Below, piece after piece: positions 1 through 7,311 of a stretch of 23,676 nt of DNA. This DNA comes from Lachnospiraceae bacterium UBA4316 (GTDB lineage: Bacteria > Bacillota > Clostridia > Lachnospirales > Lachnospiraceae). Numbering within the stretch: position 1 is the stretch's first letter; each line of letters starts with the position of its first letter. A model generated the notes under the pieces. The model ran no database searches. It was given only the letters and a program-made list of their open reading frames with translations, and was not told where the DNA came from. The DNA lies in the NCBI GenBank assembly GCA_002394535.1, contig DGUG01000175.1, positions 1 through 23,676 on the forward strand, read 5' to 3'. A program made the position numbers and the translations under genes.

Positions 1-63
1 TAAGGTTCGTCGGCAACTACGCCCCTCGGGACTTTCACCCGAGGTTCGGGACATGCCCGTCAT
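1..63 (-). ncRNA. Possible start of a structured RNA (group II intron domain I-like), cut by the window edge
   Basis: Read on the minus strand this stretch has a perfect 6-bp stem (CTCGGG/CCCGAG, 43-38 with 30-25) closing a TGAAAGT loop, followed by GTAGTTGCCGACGAACC. The 'GGGTGAAAGTCCC' look is reminiscent of domain I of bacterial group II introns. The intron-encoded reverse transcriptase, if any, would lie left of the window. This is recalled resemblance, not a model match; it could be another structured RNA or chance. Confidence 0.3.
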
Positions 64-66
64 ACC

Positions 67-97
67 AAAAAAAGGAGCTGCCCGTTAAGGCAGCTCC
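67..97 (-). terminator. Rho-independent terminator of the 122-1111 gene
   Basis: A perfect 9-bp stem (GGAGCTGCC/GGCAGCTCC) with a 6-nt loop is followed on the minus strand by seven U residues. It lies about 25 bp after the stop codon. The GCTGCC/GGCAGC core recurs in most terminators of this paralog cluster. Confidence 0.85.
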
Positions 98-121
98 TAA
101 AGAGATTATTCTTCCGGACTG

Positions 122-1111
122 TCAGGAACCATAATTTGCATAATTTCCCTCAACTATCTTCGTATGAGCACCGGACTTACCGAAGATATATGTCTTGCCA
201 TTCTTAGTGCGTGATGAGCACTTGAGCATCGCAGGTTCAAAGTAGTAATACTTCTTACCGATCTTCTTCAGTCCCGTCTGAAGCGTTCCGTCCTTCTTAA
301 CGTAATACCAGTTGGTACCCTTATACGTCTCGGAATAACTCAAACCCTTCCAGACCTCCTTACTGGTGATCTTGTGCCAACCTTTCTTCTTGATCTGGTT
401 GCCTTTCTTGTCAAACAGATATGCCTTGCCGTTTTTTGCATACGCATAACCATTCTTTATCATTGCACCTTGATAATCGAATCCGTAATACTTCTTACCG
501 ATCTTCTTTGCACAATCTCTTGCAACCGTGCCCTTAGTATCCAGAATATAATAATAATTTGTAGATGTTTTCTTCATGCCGGTAGACGTATTGAAACTGG
601 TTGTCTTGATCTTATGCCAGCCTTTCTTGGTTATACGTGCACCATCACTGCCAATCAGATAATAAGAATATGACCAATCATCGGTCTCTTCATCATACTT
701 CTCGTGTTCGACGACACGGTTTGTTGCCATCCGTCCATCATAGTCGAAATAGTAATATTTCTTTCCGATTTTTTTCAATTCGTTTCTAACACAGGCGCCG
801 TCCTTTCCAATATAATACGAGAAATTGATCTTGAACGTATCACCGTATTCAGTGGTATACTTCTTGGTCTTATACCACCCCTTCTTGGTCACGCGGACAC
901 CATTAGCGTCCAAGAGATAGTACTTACCGTCAGTATAATCGTACTCCGCCTTATTCTTAACTTTACGGCCGTACCCATCATAGTAGTACCACTTACCGTC
1001 CTTCTGGACCCATTCATACCTGTGGCTTGCTGCAAGCGCCGTCATCGGCAGTACACTCACTACCATCGCCAGAGTCATTCCCGCAGCAGCGATCTTCTTC
1101 AAATGTGCCAT
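122..1111 (-). CDS. Secreted CW-binding-repeat protein (paralog 1, stand-alone)
   Basis: 329-aa secreted protein made of a signal peptide (basic start MAHLKK, hydrophobic core, cleavage near TALAA) and tyrosine/lysine-rich repeats to the end. The repeats alternate 'KKIGKKYYYFDYDG' with 'YYLxxxDGARITKKGWHK' blocks, the layout of CW-binding (choline/glucan-binding-like) repeats. There is no catalytic domain or LPXTG motif, so a surface or carbohydrate-binding role is inferred only. The start at 1111 is chosen because GGAGG lies 7-8 nt upstream and the MAHLKK start matches its paralogs; an upstream in-frame extension of 13 residues lacks these. It is the only cluster member of the MAHLKK/MSHLKK type without a downstream partner gene. 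The C-terminal tail (KIVEGNYANYGS) is unlike its neighbours. Confidence 0.88.
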   Translation of the reverse strand: MAHLKKIAAAGMTLAMVVSVLPMTALAASHRYEWVQKDGKWYYYDGYGRKVKNKAEYDYTDGKYYLLDANGVRVTKKGWYKTKKYTTEYGDTFKINFSYYIGKDGACVRNELKKIGKKYYYFDYDGRMATNRVVEHEKYDEETDDWSYSYYLIGSDGARITKKGWHKIKTTSFNTSTGMKKTSTNYYYILDTKGTVARDCAKKIGKKYYGFDYQGAMIKNGYAYAKNGKAYLFDKKGNQIKKKGWHKITSKEVWKGLSYSETYKGTNWYYVKKDGTLQTGLKKIGKKYYYFEPAMLKCSSRTKNGKTYIFGKSGAHTKIVEGNYANYGS

Positions 1112-1156
1112 AGTATAACCTCCATTCACAAGATTGTTACATTTCTGCATACCACG

Positions 1157-1185
1157 AATATAACAAAAAACACATATTCATAAAA
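1157..1185 (-). promoter_or_regulatory. Candidate promoter of paralog 1
   Basis: A TATATT -10 box (1162-1157) sits 46 bp before the start codon, the same box and placement as in paralogs at 3750, 8295 and 10395. The -35 (TTTTAT, 17-bp spacer) is weak. Support is mainly comparative. Confidence 0.35.
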
Positions 1186-1244
1186 TATCTTTCGAACAAA
1201 GTTTCATTAGTGTTTTAAGTAAGTTCACACAACTTTTACACAGC

Positions 1245-1273
1245 TAAAGGAGCTGCCTCAAAAAGAGACAGCC
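1245..1273 (-). terminator. Probable terminator after the 1309-1797 pseudogene
   Basis: GCTGTCTC pairs with GAGGCAGC (8 bp, one G-U) around a short U-rich loop, followed by a weak CUCCUUUA tract. It is related in sequence to the other terminators of the cluster. Confidence 0.55.
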
Positions 1274-1308
1274 CACGCCAAAGTTTAAGTTAATTTCCGG
1301 ACTCAAGA

Positions 1309-1797
1309 TCAAGTCGCATAATAGATCTTCTCTGTCTTCTTGCACTTACCGTCCCTGCCGAAATAATACCTCGTGTAGTAATCCCCATTCTTGCTTACCT
1401 TGTCGTAAGTAGTAACTGTCTGCATCGACGGAGTGAAATAGTAATAAGTACCGCTGATCTTCTTCCAACTGAACCTGAGCAGGGAACCGTCACTCTGGAC
1501 GTAGAAAGACCTCTTATACTTAACCTTGTCACCATAGTAGGTGTAGAAGTATGAGGCTGTATAAAGTCCCGGCTTCGTATAACGGTAACCCTTGCTGTCA
1601 AGCACGTAATACTTGTAGTCTGACTCATCAAATCTTGAATCGCACTTAACTTTCGCGTCATCCTCATAATAGGACCACTTGCCCTCCGAATTCTGCACCT
1701 AACCTTCCTTGGTATCAGCAAGAGAAGTCATCGGGAACAAGGTTGCGGCCATCGTCAGCGTCATTCAGGCCGCAGCGATCTTCTTCAAATGTGACAT
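1309..1797 (-). pseudogene. Broken, shortened CW-binding-repeat paralog (pseudogene 2)
   Basis: The reading frame starts MSHLKKIAAA at 1797 with a good Shine-Dalgarno (GGGAGGG), 16 bp after the stop of the 1814-2782 gene. It is interrupted by two in-frame stops: TGA at codon 11, where paralogs have Gly, and TAG at codon 33, where paralogs have the Trp of the first GWV motif. From codon 34 the frame is open to 1309. It is only 163 codons long instead of about 320. The N-terminal half closely resembles the 5190-6146 paralog (KWSYYED, YRYTKxGLYT, SWKKISG), but after the first KKISGTYYYF it jumps to the last repeat of the 4186-5172 type (TPSMQT...YYFGRDGKCKKTEK). That is the product expected from recombination between two paralogs at a shared repeat. 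An internal ATG at 1698 could in principle give a 129-residue fragment without a signal peptide. Confidence 0.9.
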
Positions 1798-1813
1798 ATC
1801 CATCCCTCCCGTC

Positions 1814-2782
1814 TCAATTATAATCCTTCACCACATACGTCTGAGCACCATCCTTGCCGAAATAGTGCATCTCGTTCTTCTCCTGATCAAGCCATGACTG
1901 CTGACAGTACATAAGCGGTCCGAAATAGTAGTATTTGCCGTCGATCTTCTTAAGACCGGTTGCAAGTTTGCCGTCCTTATTTACATACACTTTATGTGTT
2001 GACGTGGACGTACCCTTTGCTCTGCCATTGTCATATGTGCTTGTATACTTGAGCTTATGCCAGCCCTTCTTGGTAATGATCTCACCATTCTTATCAGCTG
2101 CGTAAAAATCATAATAAGAACCCTTATCAACGGCGGCATAATTATTCTGAACAAGCGCACCATACCTGTCAAAAAGGTATGTCTTGCCGCTGATCTTCTT
2201 GATGCCTGTTACGGCTTCGCCACCGCTCTTCAGGTAATACCATACTTTCGTTGTGGACTTCTTGCCGAAGCTGTCATACTTGACATATGAGACTTTGTGC
2301 CAGCCCTTCTTTGTGATACGCACACCGTCGCTTCCGGCCAGATAGTACCTTGAAGTTCCAAGGTCGATATCATACACACCGCCGGTCGTATTCTTGACCA
2401 TCTTTCCGTTGTAATCGAAAAAGTAGTACTTCCCGCTGATCTTCTTCCAGACCCCGTTATACACCGTTCCGTCACTCTTGAGATAATATTTGACAGAAGC
2501 CTTGTATTTGTCACCATACGATGAATACTGTGTCTTTATCGTTACCCAGCCTTTTTTGCCGTCAACGCGAACGCCGGAAGCATCGAGCAGACACTTCCCG
2601 TCCTTGTCAGAGCAGTATCTAACGGAGCTTCTCACCTTGAATCCATCTTCGTAGTAATACCACTTGCCATCCTTCTCGATCCAGCCCTGCTTAACCGAAT
2701 CTGCCATGGCTGCTGCAGGGATGATCCCTACCATCATGACCGATGTCAGTGCAAGTGCCGTAATCTTATTGATCCGCATCAT
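1814..2782 (-). CDS. Secreted CW-binding-repeat protein (paralog 3, second gene of its unit)
   Basis: 322-aa protein with signal peptide (MMRINKITALALT..., cleavage near AAAMA) followed by CW-binding-type repeats: GWIEKDGKWYYYEDG, then KKISGKYYFFDYNGKMV, GSDGVRITKKGWHKV, KKISGKTYLFDRYG and a final KKIDGKYYYFGPLM block. Two ATG codons (2782 and 2779) both fit the GGAGG at 6 or 9 nt; the upstream one is given. It follows the 2794-3750 gene by 11 bp, whose TAA stop abuts this gene's Shine-Dalgarno, and it precedes the pseudogene by 16 bp, so the three are probably one transcript. The signal peptide is of a different type from the MSHLKK group, as is usual for second genes here. Ligand unknown. 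Confidence 0.87.
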   Translation of the reverse strand: MMRINKITALALTSVMMVGIIPAAAMADSVKQGWIEKDGKWYYYEDGFKVRSSVRYCSDKDGKCLLDASGVRVDGKKGWVTIKTQYSSYGDKYKASVKYYLKSDGTVYNGVWKKISGKYYFFDYNGKMVKNTTGGVYDIDLGTSRYYLAGSDGVRITKKGWHKVSYVKYDSFGKKSTTKVWYYLKSGGEAVTGIKKISGKTYLFDRYGALVQNNYAAVDKGSYYDFYAADKNGEIITKKGWHKLKYTSTYDNGRAKGTSTSTHKVYVNKDGKLATGLKKIDGKYYYFGPLMYCQQSWLDQEKNEMHYFGKDGAQTYVVKDYN

Positions 2783-2793
2783 ATCATCCCTCC

Positions 2794-3750
2794 TTACTTA
2801 TAATTCCTGCAAACGCCTTTGCTGTTGAAATAATAATTATCATATTTCCCGGTCTCTTTGTTATACATGGCCACCGTACATGCTGTCGACCTGTAGGGGC
2901 TAAAGTAATACCATTTGCCGTCGAGCTTTTTCCATCCGGTAACACAGGTTGAGTCTGACTTCAGGTAGTACCAGTAAGTAACCGTCTCTGAATAGGTGGT
3001 ACTGCTGTGCTCACCTGATTCCTTCCTCTTAACGCTGACCCATCCCTTTTTCTTGATGCGCTCACCATTCTTGTCTGCAACATACGTTTTGCCGTTGTCC
3101 AGCTTGCATGCGCCATTCTGGATGAGACATCCTGATGAATTGAACAGGTAATACTTGCCTTTGATCTTCTTCAAGCCGGTCTGCAAGGTTCCGTCAGATT
3201 TTACATAGTACCAGTACTTTGTAGACTTTATATTGCCATAGACCGGCTCAAAACCCTTATATGTTACCTGATGCCAGCCTTTCTTGGTGATACGTGCTCC
3301 GTCATTACCAAGGAGATAATATACGAGTTTTCCTGTCTCTTTGTCGATCTTCTCTGCGGATGAGGCCTTCGTCATGATCCCGGAATACCCGAAATAGAAA
3401 TACTTGCCGTCGATCTTCTTCCACTTCTGATCAAGTACGGAACCGTCTTCGTTAAGGTAATAGGATCTCTTGAACTTAACCTTATCACCATAAGCCGACA
3501 TCATGTATTTTGTCGTGTAAAGACCATTCTTGCCGGTTACCCGTTCCCCTCTGCCGTTTAACAGATAGTACCCCTGCAGTCCGCTCTCGTAGACCGTTTT
3601 ATACTTCTCTTTCCTGCCGCTACTGTAAAAGTACCATTTGCCGTCTTCCTCGACCCAGCCGGAAACTGCAGCCAACGATGTTACAGGCATCAGCCCGGCG
3701 ACTGTTACGACGGTCATGCCTAATGCAATGAACTTCTTAAGATGTGACAT
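2794..3750 (-). CDS. Secreted CW-binding-repeat protein (paralog 4, first gene of its unit)
   Basis: 318 aa. Signal peptide MSHLKKFIALGMTVV..., cleavage near TSLAA, then repeats from GWVEEDGKWYFYSSG to a last KKLDGKWYYFSPYRS block and a short YYFNSKG tail. The signal peptide is nearly the same as that of the 7312-8295 paralog (ALGMT...PVTSLAA). A GGGGAGG lies just upstream of the ATG. It heads a likely operon with the 1814-2782 gene and the pseudogene. Its upstream region is odd: a 71-bp tandem repeat array separates its promoter from a block that in two other paralogs sits immediately next to the promoter. Surface binding role inferred. Confidence 0.88.
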   Translation of the reverse strand: MSHLKKFIALGMTVVTVAGLMPVTSLAAVSGWVEEDGKWYFYSSGRKEKYKTVYESGLQGYYLLNGRGERVTGKNGLYTTKYMMSAYGDKVKFKRSYYLNEDGSVLDQKWKKIDGKYFYFGYSGIMTKASSAEKIDKETGKLVYYLLGNDGARITKKGWHQVTYKGFEPVYGNIKSTKYWYYVKSDGTLQTGLKKIKGKYYLFNSSGCLIQNGACKLDNGKTYVADKNGERIKKKGWVSVKRKESGEHSSTTYSETVTYWYYLKSDSTCVTGWKKLDGKWYYFSPYRSTACTVAMYNKETGKYDNYYFNSKGVCRNYK

Positions 3751-3781
3751 GCCATACCTCCCCTATTATATGCTAATAGTT

Positions 3782-3810
3782 AATATAGCAGAGTTTACGG
3801 GGTTATACAA
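3782..3810 (-). promoter_or_regulatory. Candidate promoter of the paralog 4 unit
   Basis: TTGTAT (-35, 3810-3805), exact 17-bp spacer and TATATT (-10, 3787-3782), 32 bp before the start codon at 3750. The same -10 box occurs at the matching place before other first genes of the cluster. Confidence 0.5.
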
Positions 3811-3827
3811 TTATTGGCTGGAGTTGA

Positions 3828-4060
3828 TCGTACCTGTTTTTGTACCTGTTTTTTATTTACCTAGGCAGAATATCGGACATGATCAACCGATCAACCTCTT
3901 GTCCATGTTTTTGTCAATGTTTTTAATTTACCTGGACAAAATATCGGACATGGCCAACCGATCAACCCATTGTCCATGTTTTTGTCAATGTTTTTGATTT
4001 ACATGGACAAAATATCGGACATGGCCAACTGATCAACCCATTGTCCATGTTATCGTCAAT
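3828..4060. repeat. 71-bp tandem repeat array 1 (about 3.3 units)
   Basis: Units begin at 3828 (degenerate), 3899, 3970 and 4041 (first about 19 nt only), an exact 71-bp period. Each full unit has inverted arms TTGTCCATG and CATGGACAA (or CCTGGACAA) about 23 nt apart with a T-rich centre, then a linker of the form AATATCGGACATGGCCAACC. The linker differs from those of arrays 2 and 3, while the palindromic core is shared. It fills most of the 435-base gap between the genes starting at 3750 and ending at 4186. No ribosome binding site or gene is seen in it. Confidence 0.95.
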
Positions 4061-4106
4061 ATAACCGATTCACCATATTATTCGGCTGTCTGCACAACAC
4101 ATGCAC
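4055..4106 (-). promoter_or_regulatory. Conserved upstream block, copy 1 (displaced by array 1)
   Basis: Contains AACCGATTCACCATATTAT and a following GC-rich stretch ending in ACACATGCAC (plus strand), shared with 6207-6263 and 8357-8414. In those copies the AACCGATTCACC core is a few bases from the candidate -35; here it is about 250 bp away because array 1 lies between. On the minus strand it could itself hold a promoter (GTGTTG, 17 bp, TATGGT). Function unknown. Confidence 0.6.
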
Positions 4107-4157
4107 TTAAAAGGGGTGCCGCTCAGTGAATCACTTCACTTTTGCGACAGCCCCCCT
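4107..4157 (-). terminator. Terminator after the 4186-5172 gene
   Basis: A long hairpin: an outer GC-rich stem (GCGACAGCCCC with GGGGTGCCGC, one bulge) and an inner 6-bp stem AGTGAA/TTCACT, followed on the minus strand by CCCCUUUUAAG. Placed about 30 bp after the stop. Confidence 0.75.
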
Positions 4158-4185
4158 CTTCTTGGCTTAAGTCATCTTATAAAAC

Positions 4186-5172
4186 TTAAATATTAACCGT
4201 CTTCTCGATCTTCTTCGTCTTCTTGCAGGTGCCGTCCTTGCCGAAGTAATAGACCGTATCATATTCATCGCCCTGCTTAGTGTAAGAATACTCAGTTGTC
4301 ATTGAAGGAGAGAAATAGTAATACTTCCCGCTGATCTTCTTCAGTCCTGTCTGAAGTGTGCCATCCTTCTTGACAAAGTACCAATTTGTGATCTTATAAG
4401 TAGTAGTTCCGGATGTGCCCTTGCTCGTGCTGGAGGTCGATACCTTATGCCAGCCCTTCTTAGTTACCTGAACGCCATTCTTGTCGGCCAGATAATATGT
4501 ATTGCTTGTTGAAGAGCTGCTTCCTACGCCGTTCGTTACCATTAATCCGTAAAAGGTAAATACATACTTCTTTTTGCCGATTTTCTTCAGACCTGTAGCC
4601 AGTTTGCCGCCCTTTTTGATGTAGATCCAGTAATCATATTTCGACTTATCTCCATCATAAGAGCTGTAGGAAGTCCCCTTCATGTGGAACCATCCCTGCT
4701 TTGTGATCTTGGTACCGTTCTTGCCAACATAATAGGCTTCTTTGAGATCGCCATCCTTTGTATAAATGAAAGCTATTGAATTCCTGACAGACTCACCTTC
4801 ATAAAAATACATATTCTTCGATCCGACCTTGTGAAAACCGGTCTCAAAGACAGCTCCGCCTTTTGGGATGTAGTATTTCTTGGACTGTTTGATCTTGTCG
4901 CCATATTCGGAATAGTAATACTTCAATGTGGTCCAGCCCTTCTTGGTGACACGGTTCCCTGAAGCATCGAGAAGGTATTTCTTACCGGTTGACTCGTCTT
5001 CTCTCACTGCGCACTTGATCTTACGGCCGTTCTCGTAATATGACCACTTACCTGTATCTTCATTCTTGACCCAGCCCGACTTGGATGAATAGGCTGATGC
5101 AACCGCCGGAAGCATGCCTACGACCATCGTCAGAGTCAGACCCATAGCCGCTGCTTTCTTAATACCAGACAT
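4186..5172 (-). CDS. Secreted CW-binding-repeat protein (paralog 5, second gene of its unit)
   Basis: 328 aa with signal peptide MSGIKKAAAMGLTLT..., cleavage near VASA, then repeats: GWVKNEDTGKWSYYENG, YLLDASGNRVTKKGW, KKIGKKKYVFTFYG, GVQVTKKGWHKVS, KKISGKYYYFSPSM and a YYFGKDGTCKKTKK tail. A GGAGGG lies 9 nt before the ATG. It follows the 5190-6146 gene by 17 bp, the same gap seen in two other pairs. The spacer regions between repeats are Ser/Thr-rich (for example SSSSTSNT). The C-terminal block is the closest match to the end of the pseudogene at 1309-1797. Ligand not identifiable. Confidence 0.88.
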   Translation of the reverse strand: MSGIKKAAAMGLTLTMVVGMLPAVASAYSSKSGWVKNEDTGKWSYYENGRKIKCAVREDESTGKKYLLDASGNRVTKKGWTTLKYYYSEYGDKIKQSKKYYIPKGGAVFETGFHKVGSKNMYFYEGESVRNSIAFIYTKDGDLKEAYYVGKNGTKITKQGWFHMKGTSYSSYDGDKSKYDYWIYIKKGGKLATGLKKIGKKKYVFTFYGLMVTNGVGSSSSTSNTYYLADKNGVQVTKKGWHKVSTSSTSKGTSGTTTYKITNWYFVKKDGTLQTGLKKISGKYYYFSPSMTTEYSYTKQGDEYDTVYYFGKDGTCKKTKKIEKTVNI

Positions 5173-5189
5173 ATGTTACTCCCTCCTTA

Positions 5190-6146
5190 TCAATGATTGA
5201 TGCAAACGCCATCACTATTGAAGATGTATGTCTTTCCTTCATCGATCCAGCTGATTTCAGTAGATCTATACATCTTTCCCGAATATGAATCAAAGTAATA
5301 CCATTTACCGCTGATCTTATTCCATCCTGTGGCAACTGTACCGTCCTTATTTACATAGAACCATTGCTTTGATTTCGAAGTGTAAGAATAATTGGCACCT
5401 TTGTGAGTACTTGTTACGGTCAACTTTATCCAGCCTTTTTTGGTTATCCTTGACCCGTCGGAGCCATACAGGTATTTCTTCTTGCCATTTACGGAATATC
5501 CACTGTTCTGTACCATGAGACCTTCATAATCAAAAGCATAATACTTGCCCTTGATCTTCTTTACACAGTCTCTTGCCACGGATCCGTCTGACAGTACATA
5601 ATAATAACGTGTCTCTTTGTATAGATCCACAGACCATCTGGAGTATTCCTTATGCGTTACCTTGTTCCAGCCTTTCTTGGTTATCATTGCACCATCGTTA
5701 CCAAGGAGATAGTACTTACCTGTTCCGGTCTTCTCGTCATACTTGTATTCTGTTGTACTTTTATACATCTTCCCGCGAAAACCGAAGTAGTACCACTTCC
5801 CGCTGATCTTCTTCCAGGAATACTCAAGGACAGATCCGTCATCCTGGATGTAATAAGACTGCTTAAACTTGACCTTATCACCATAACGTGTATAAATGTA
5901 TGAACTTGTGTACAACCCCTTCTTCGTATAACGGTAACCCGCGCTGCTGAAAACATAACACTTCCCGTCAGTGTAGTCCTCCCTTGAATCGTACTTAACC
6001 TTCTCGCCATCCTCATAATAGGACCACTTGCCGCTTGAATTCTGTACCCAGCCATTCTTGGTTGCCGCCATGACCGTCATCGGGAACATGCTTACCATCG
6101 TCGTAAGCGTCAGCCCGACCGCGGCGATCTTCTTCAAATGTGACAT
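5190..6146 (-). CDS. Secreted CW-binding-repeat protein (paralog 6, first gene of its unit)
   Basis: 318 aa; signal peptide MSHLKKIAAVGLTLT..., cleavage near TVMA. Repeats run from GWVQNSSGKWSYYEDG through SWKKISGKWYYFGFRG, GNDGAMITKKGWNKV, KKIKGKYYAFDYEG and NKISGKWYYFDSYSG to a short YIFNSDG end. The ATG is preceded by GGGAGGTTAGGAT, shared almost exactly with the 7312-8295 gene. It forms a two-gene unit with 4186-5172. Its first half is the closest relative of the pseudogene at 1309-1797. No enzymatic domain is present; a cell-surface or matrix-binding role is inferred from the repeat type. Confidence 0.88.
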   Translation of the reverse strand: MSHLKKIAAVGLTLTTMVSMFPMTVMAATKNGWVQNSSGKWSYYEDGEKVKYDSREDYTDGKCYVFSSAGYRYTKKGLYTSSYIYTRYGDKVKFKQSYYIQDDGSVLEYSWKKISGKWYYFGFRGKMYKSTTEYKYDEKTGTGKYYLLGNDGAMITKKGWNKVTHKEYSRWSVDLYKETRYYYVLSDGSVARDCVKKIKGKYYAFDYEGLMVQNSGYSVNGKKKYLYGSDGSRITKKGWIKLTVTSTHKGANYSYTSKSKQWFYVNKDGTVATGWNKISGKWYYFDSYSGKMYRSTEISWIDEGKTYIFNSDGVCINH

Positions 6147-6188
6147 ATCCTAACCTCCCAAACAATTTTGGCATAATGCCATATTATT

Positions 6189-6217
6189 AATATGTCAGAT
6201 ATAACTGTCAATTATTA
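6189..6217 (-). promoter_or_regulatory. Candidate promoter region of the paralog 6 unit
   Basis: The position matching the paralog -10 box reads CATATT (6194-6189), 43 bp before the start codon, with a weak -35 (TAATAA) 17 bp upstream. A TTGACA at 6211-6206 offers an alternative -35 with AATAAT or TAATAA about 16-17 bp on. Which is used cannot be decided from sequence. Confidence 0.35.
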
Positions 6218-6263
6218 TTAACCAATTCACCATATTATCAGGCAGACGGTACAACAAATGCAC
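6207..6263 (-). promoter_or_regulatory. Conserved upstream block, copy 2
   Basis: Contains AACCAATTCACCATATTAT and ACAACAAATGCAC, aligned with 4055-4106 and 8357-8414. It lies directly upstream of the candidate promoter of the 6146 gene and just after the terminator of the preceding unit. Possible regulator binding site or a promoter of its own (TTGTTG, 17 bp, TATGGT on the minus strand). Confidence 0.6.
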
Positions 6264-6299
6264 AAAAACAAGGGCTGCCCCAACCACTTGAGACAGCCC
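6264..6299 (-). terminator. Terminator after the 6326-7294 gene
   Basis: GGGCTGTCTCAA pairs imperfectly with TTGGGGCAGCCC, followed on the minus strand by UUGUUUUUG. Same GCTG(T/C)C core as the other cluster terminators. Confidence 0.7.
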
Positions 6300-6325
6300 G
6301 TCTGATAAAACGATCAGATTACATA

Positions 6326-7294
6326 TCAATCCGGCTTGGCCTCTTTGGTGACGGATCCGGTTCTGCCGAAATAGTATCTCACGCCGTCTTTTGTCATTGT
6401 TTCACACCTGAGTGCTTCCGGGTCGAAGTAATACTTCTTACCCTTGATGGTCTTCCATCCTATGTGGAGCTGACCACCGGTCTTGACGTATACGATCGTA
6501 TTATAAGTACCACTAAAACTGTAAGTAAGTTGCTTAAATGACTCCTTAGACTTCAACGTCTGCTTACCCTTCTTGGTGATCACAACGCCATTCTTATCTG
6601 CGGCATAATAGCACTTAATATTATGTTCTTTGTCATAGATCGGACAGTAAGAATTAATTATAAGCTCTCCATTCTCATAGAACAGATACTTCTTCTTGCC
6701 TATCTTCTTCACACAGTTACGTGCAACTGTTCCATCTGTCTTGACAAAGTACCAGATATCGTATGAGTTGATTATTCCGACGCTGCTAAGCTCCTTGAGA
6801 GTTACCTTATACCACCCCTTTTTGGTTATGCGCTTACCGTCATTTCCAAGCAGGTAATACCTGTCCTTGCCGGCACTATCCAGCTTATTAACAGCTTGGC
6901 TCCTTGCCATCGCGCCGTTCTCTTCAAAGTAATACCACTTGCCGCTGATCTTCTTCCAGCCTGTGGTACAGGATCCGTCGCTCTTGATGTAGTACTTATT
7001 CTGATACTTGATCTTATTGCCGTATTCGGAATATACATAATTAGTGGTATACCATCCCTTCTTGGTCACCTGCACGCCCTTGCTGTTGAGAACGAAGTAT
7101 TTATAGGCTCCGTCATCATAACGTTCCATGCTGGTACGCTTGACCTTCCTGCCGTCACTATCATAGTAATACCATTTGCCGTCCTTCTCTACCCACTCAT
7201 TACTGTAAGTTGCAGCCATTGAAGTCATCGGGAAGATACTGCCTGCCATGATCAATGTCAGAGCCAATGTTGTTGTCTTTTTAATAAAAGTCAT
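6326..7294 (-). CDS. Secreted CW-binding-repeat protein (paralog 7, second gene of its unit)
   Basis: 322 aa from the ATG at 7294, chosen because GGGAGGAG lies 8 nt upstream and MTFIKKTT is a normal signal-peptide start (cleavage near TSMA). A 34-residue upstream extension would overlap the preceding gene and destroy the signal peptide. The signal peptide and first repeat are nearly identical to those of the 8471-9421 gene, whereas the later repeats match its own upstream partner 7312-8295 (KTGGQLHIGWKTIKGKK, YYFGRTGSVTKE). This makes it mosaic. It follows its partner by 17 bp. Repeats include GWKKISGKWYYFEENG, GNDGKRITKKGWYKV and KKIGKKKYLFYENG. Confidence 0.88.
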   Translation of the reverse strand: MTFIKKTTTLALTLIMAGSIFPMTSMAATYSNEWVEKDGKWYYYDSDGRKVKRTSMERYDDGAYKYFVLNSKGVQVTKKGWYTTNYVYSEYGNKIKYQNKYYIKSDGSCTTGWKKISGKWYYFEENGAMARSQAVNKLDSAGKDRYYLLGNDGKRITKKGWYKVTLKELSSVGIINSYDIWYFVKTDGTVARNCVKKIGKKKYLFYENGELIINSYCPIYDKEHNIKCYYAADKNGVVITKKGKQTLKSKESFKQLTYSFSGTYNTIVYVKTGGQLHIGWKTIKGKKYYFDPEALRCETMTKDGVRYYFGRTGSVTKEAKPD

Positions 7295-7311
7295 CGTTAT
7301 CTCCTCCCTTA

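Noticed and set aside
374..1183. Plus-strand reading frames opposite the CW-repeat genes
   Set aside because: They are mirror frames of repeat-rich genes, differ from paralog to paralog and lack ribosome binding sites.
3828..4060. The palindromic units as integron attC sites
   Set aside because: No cassette genes between units, no integrase in the window, and the arms lack the RYYYAAC/GTTRRRY ends.
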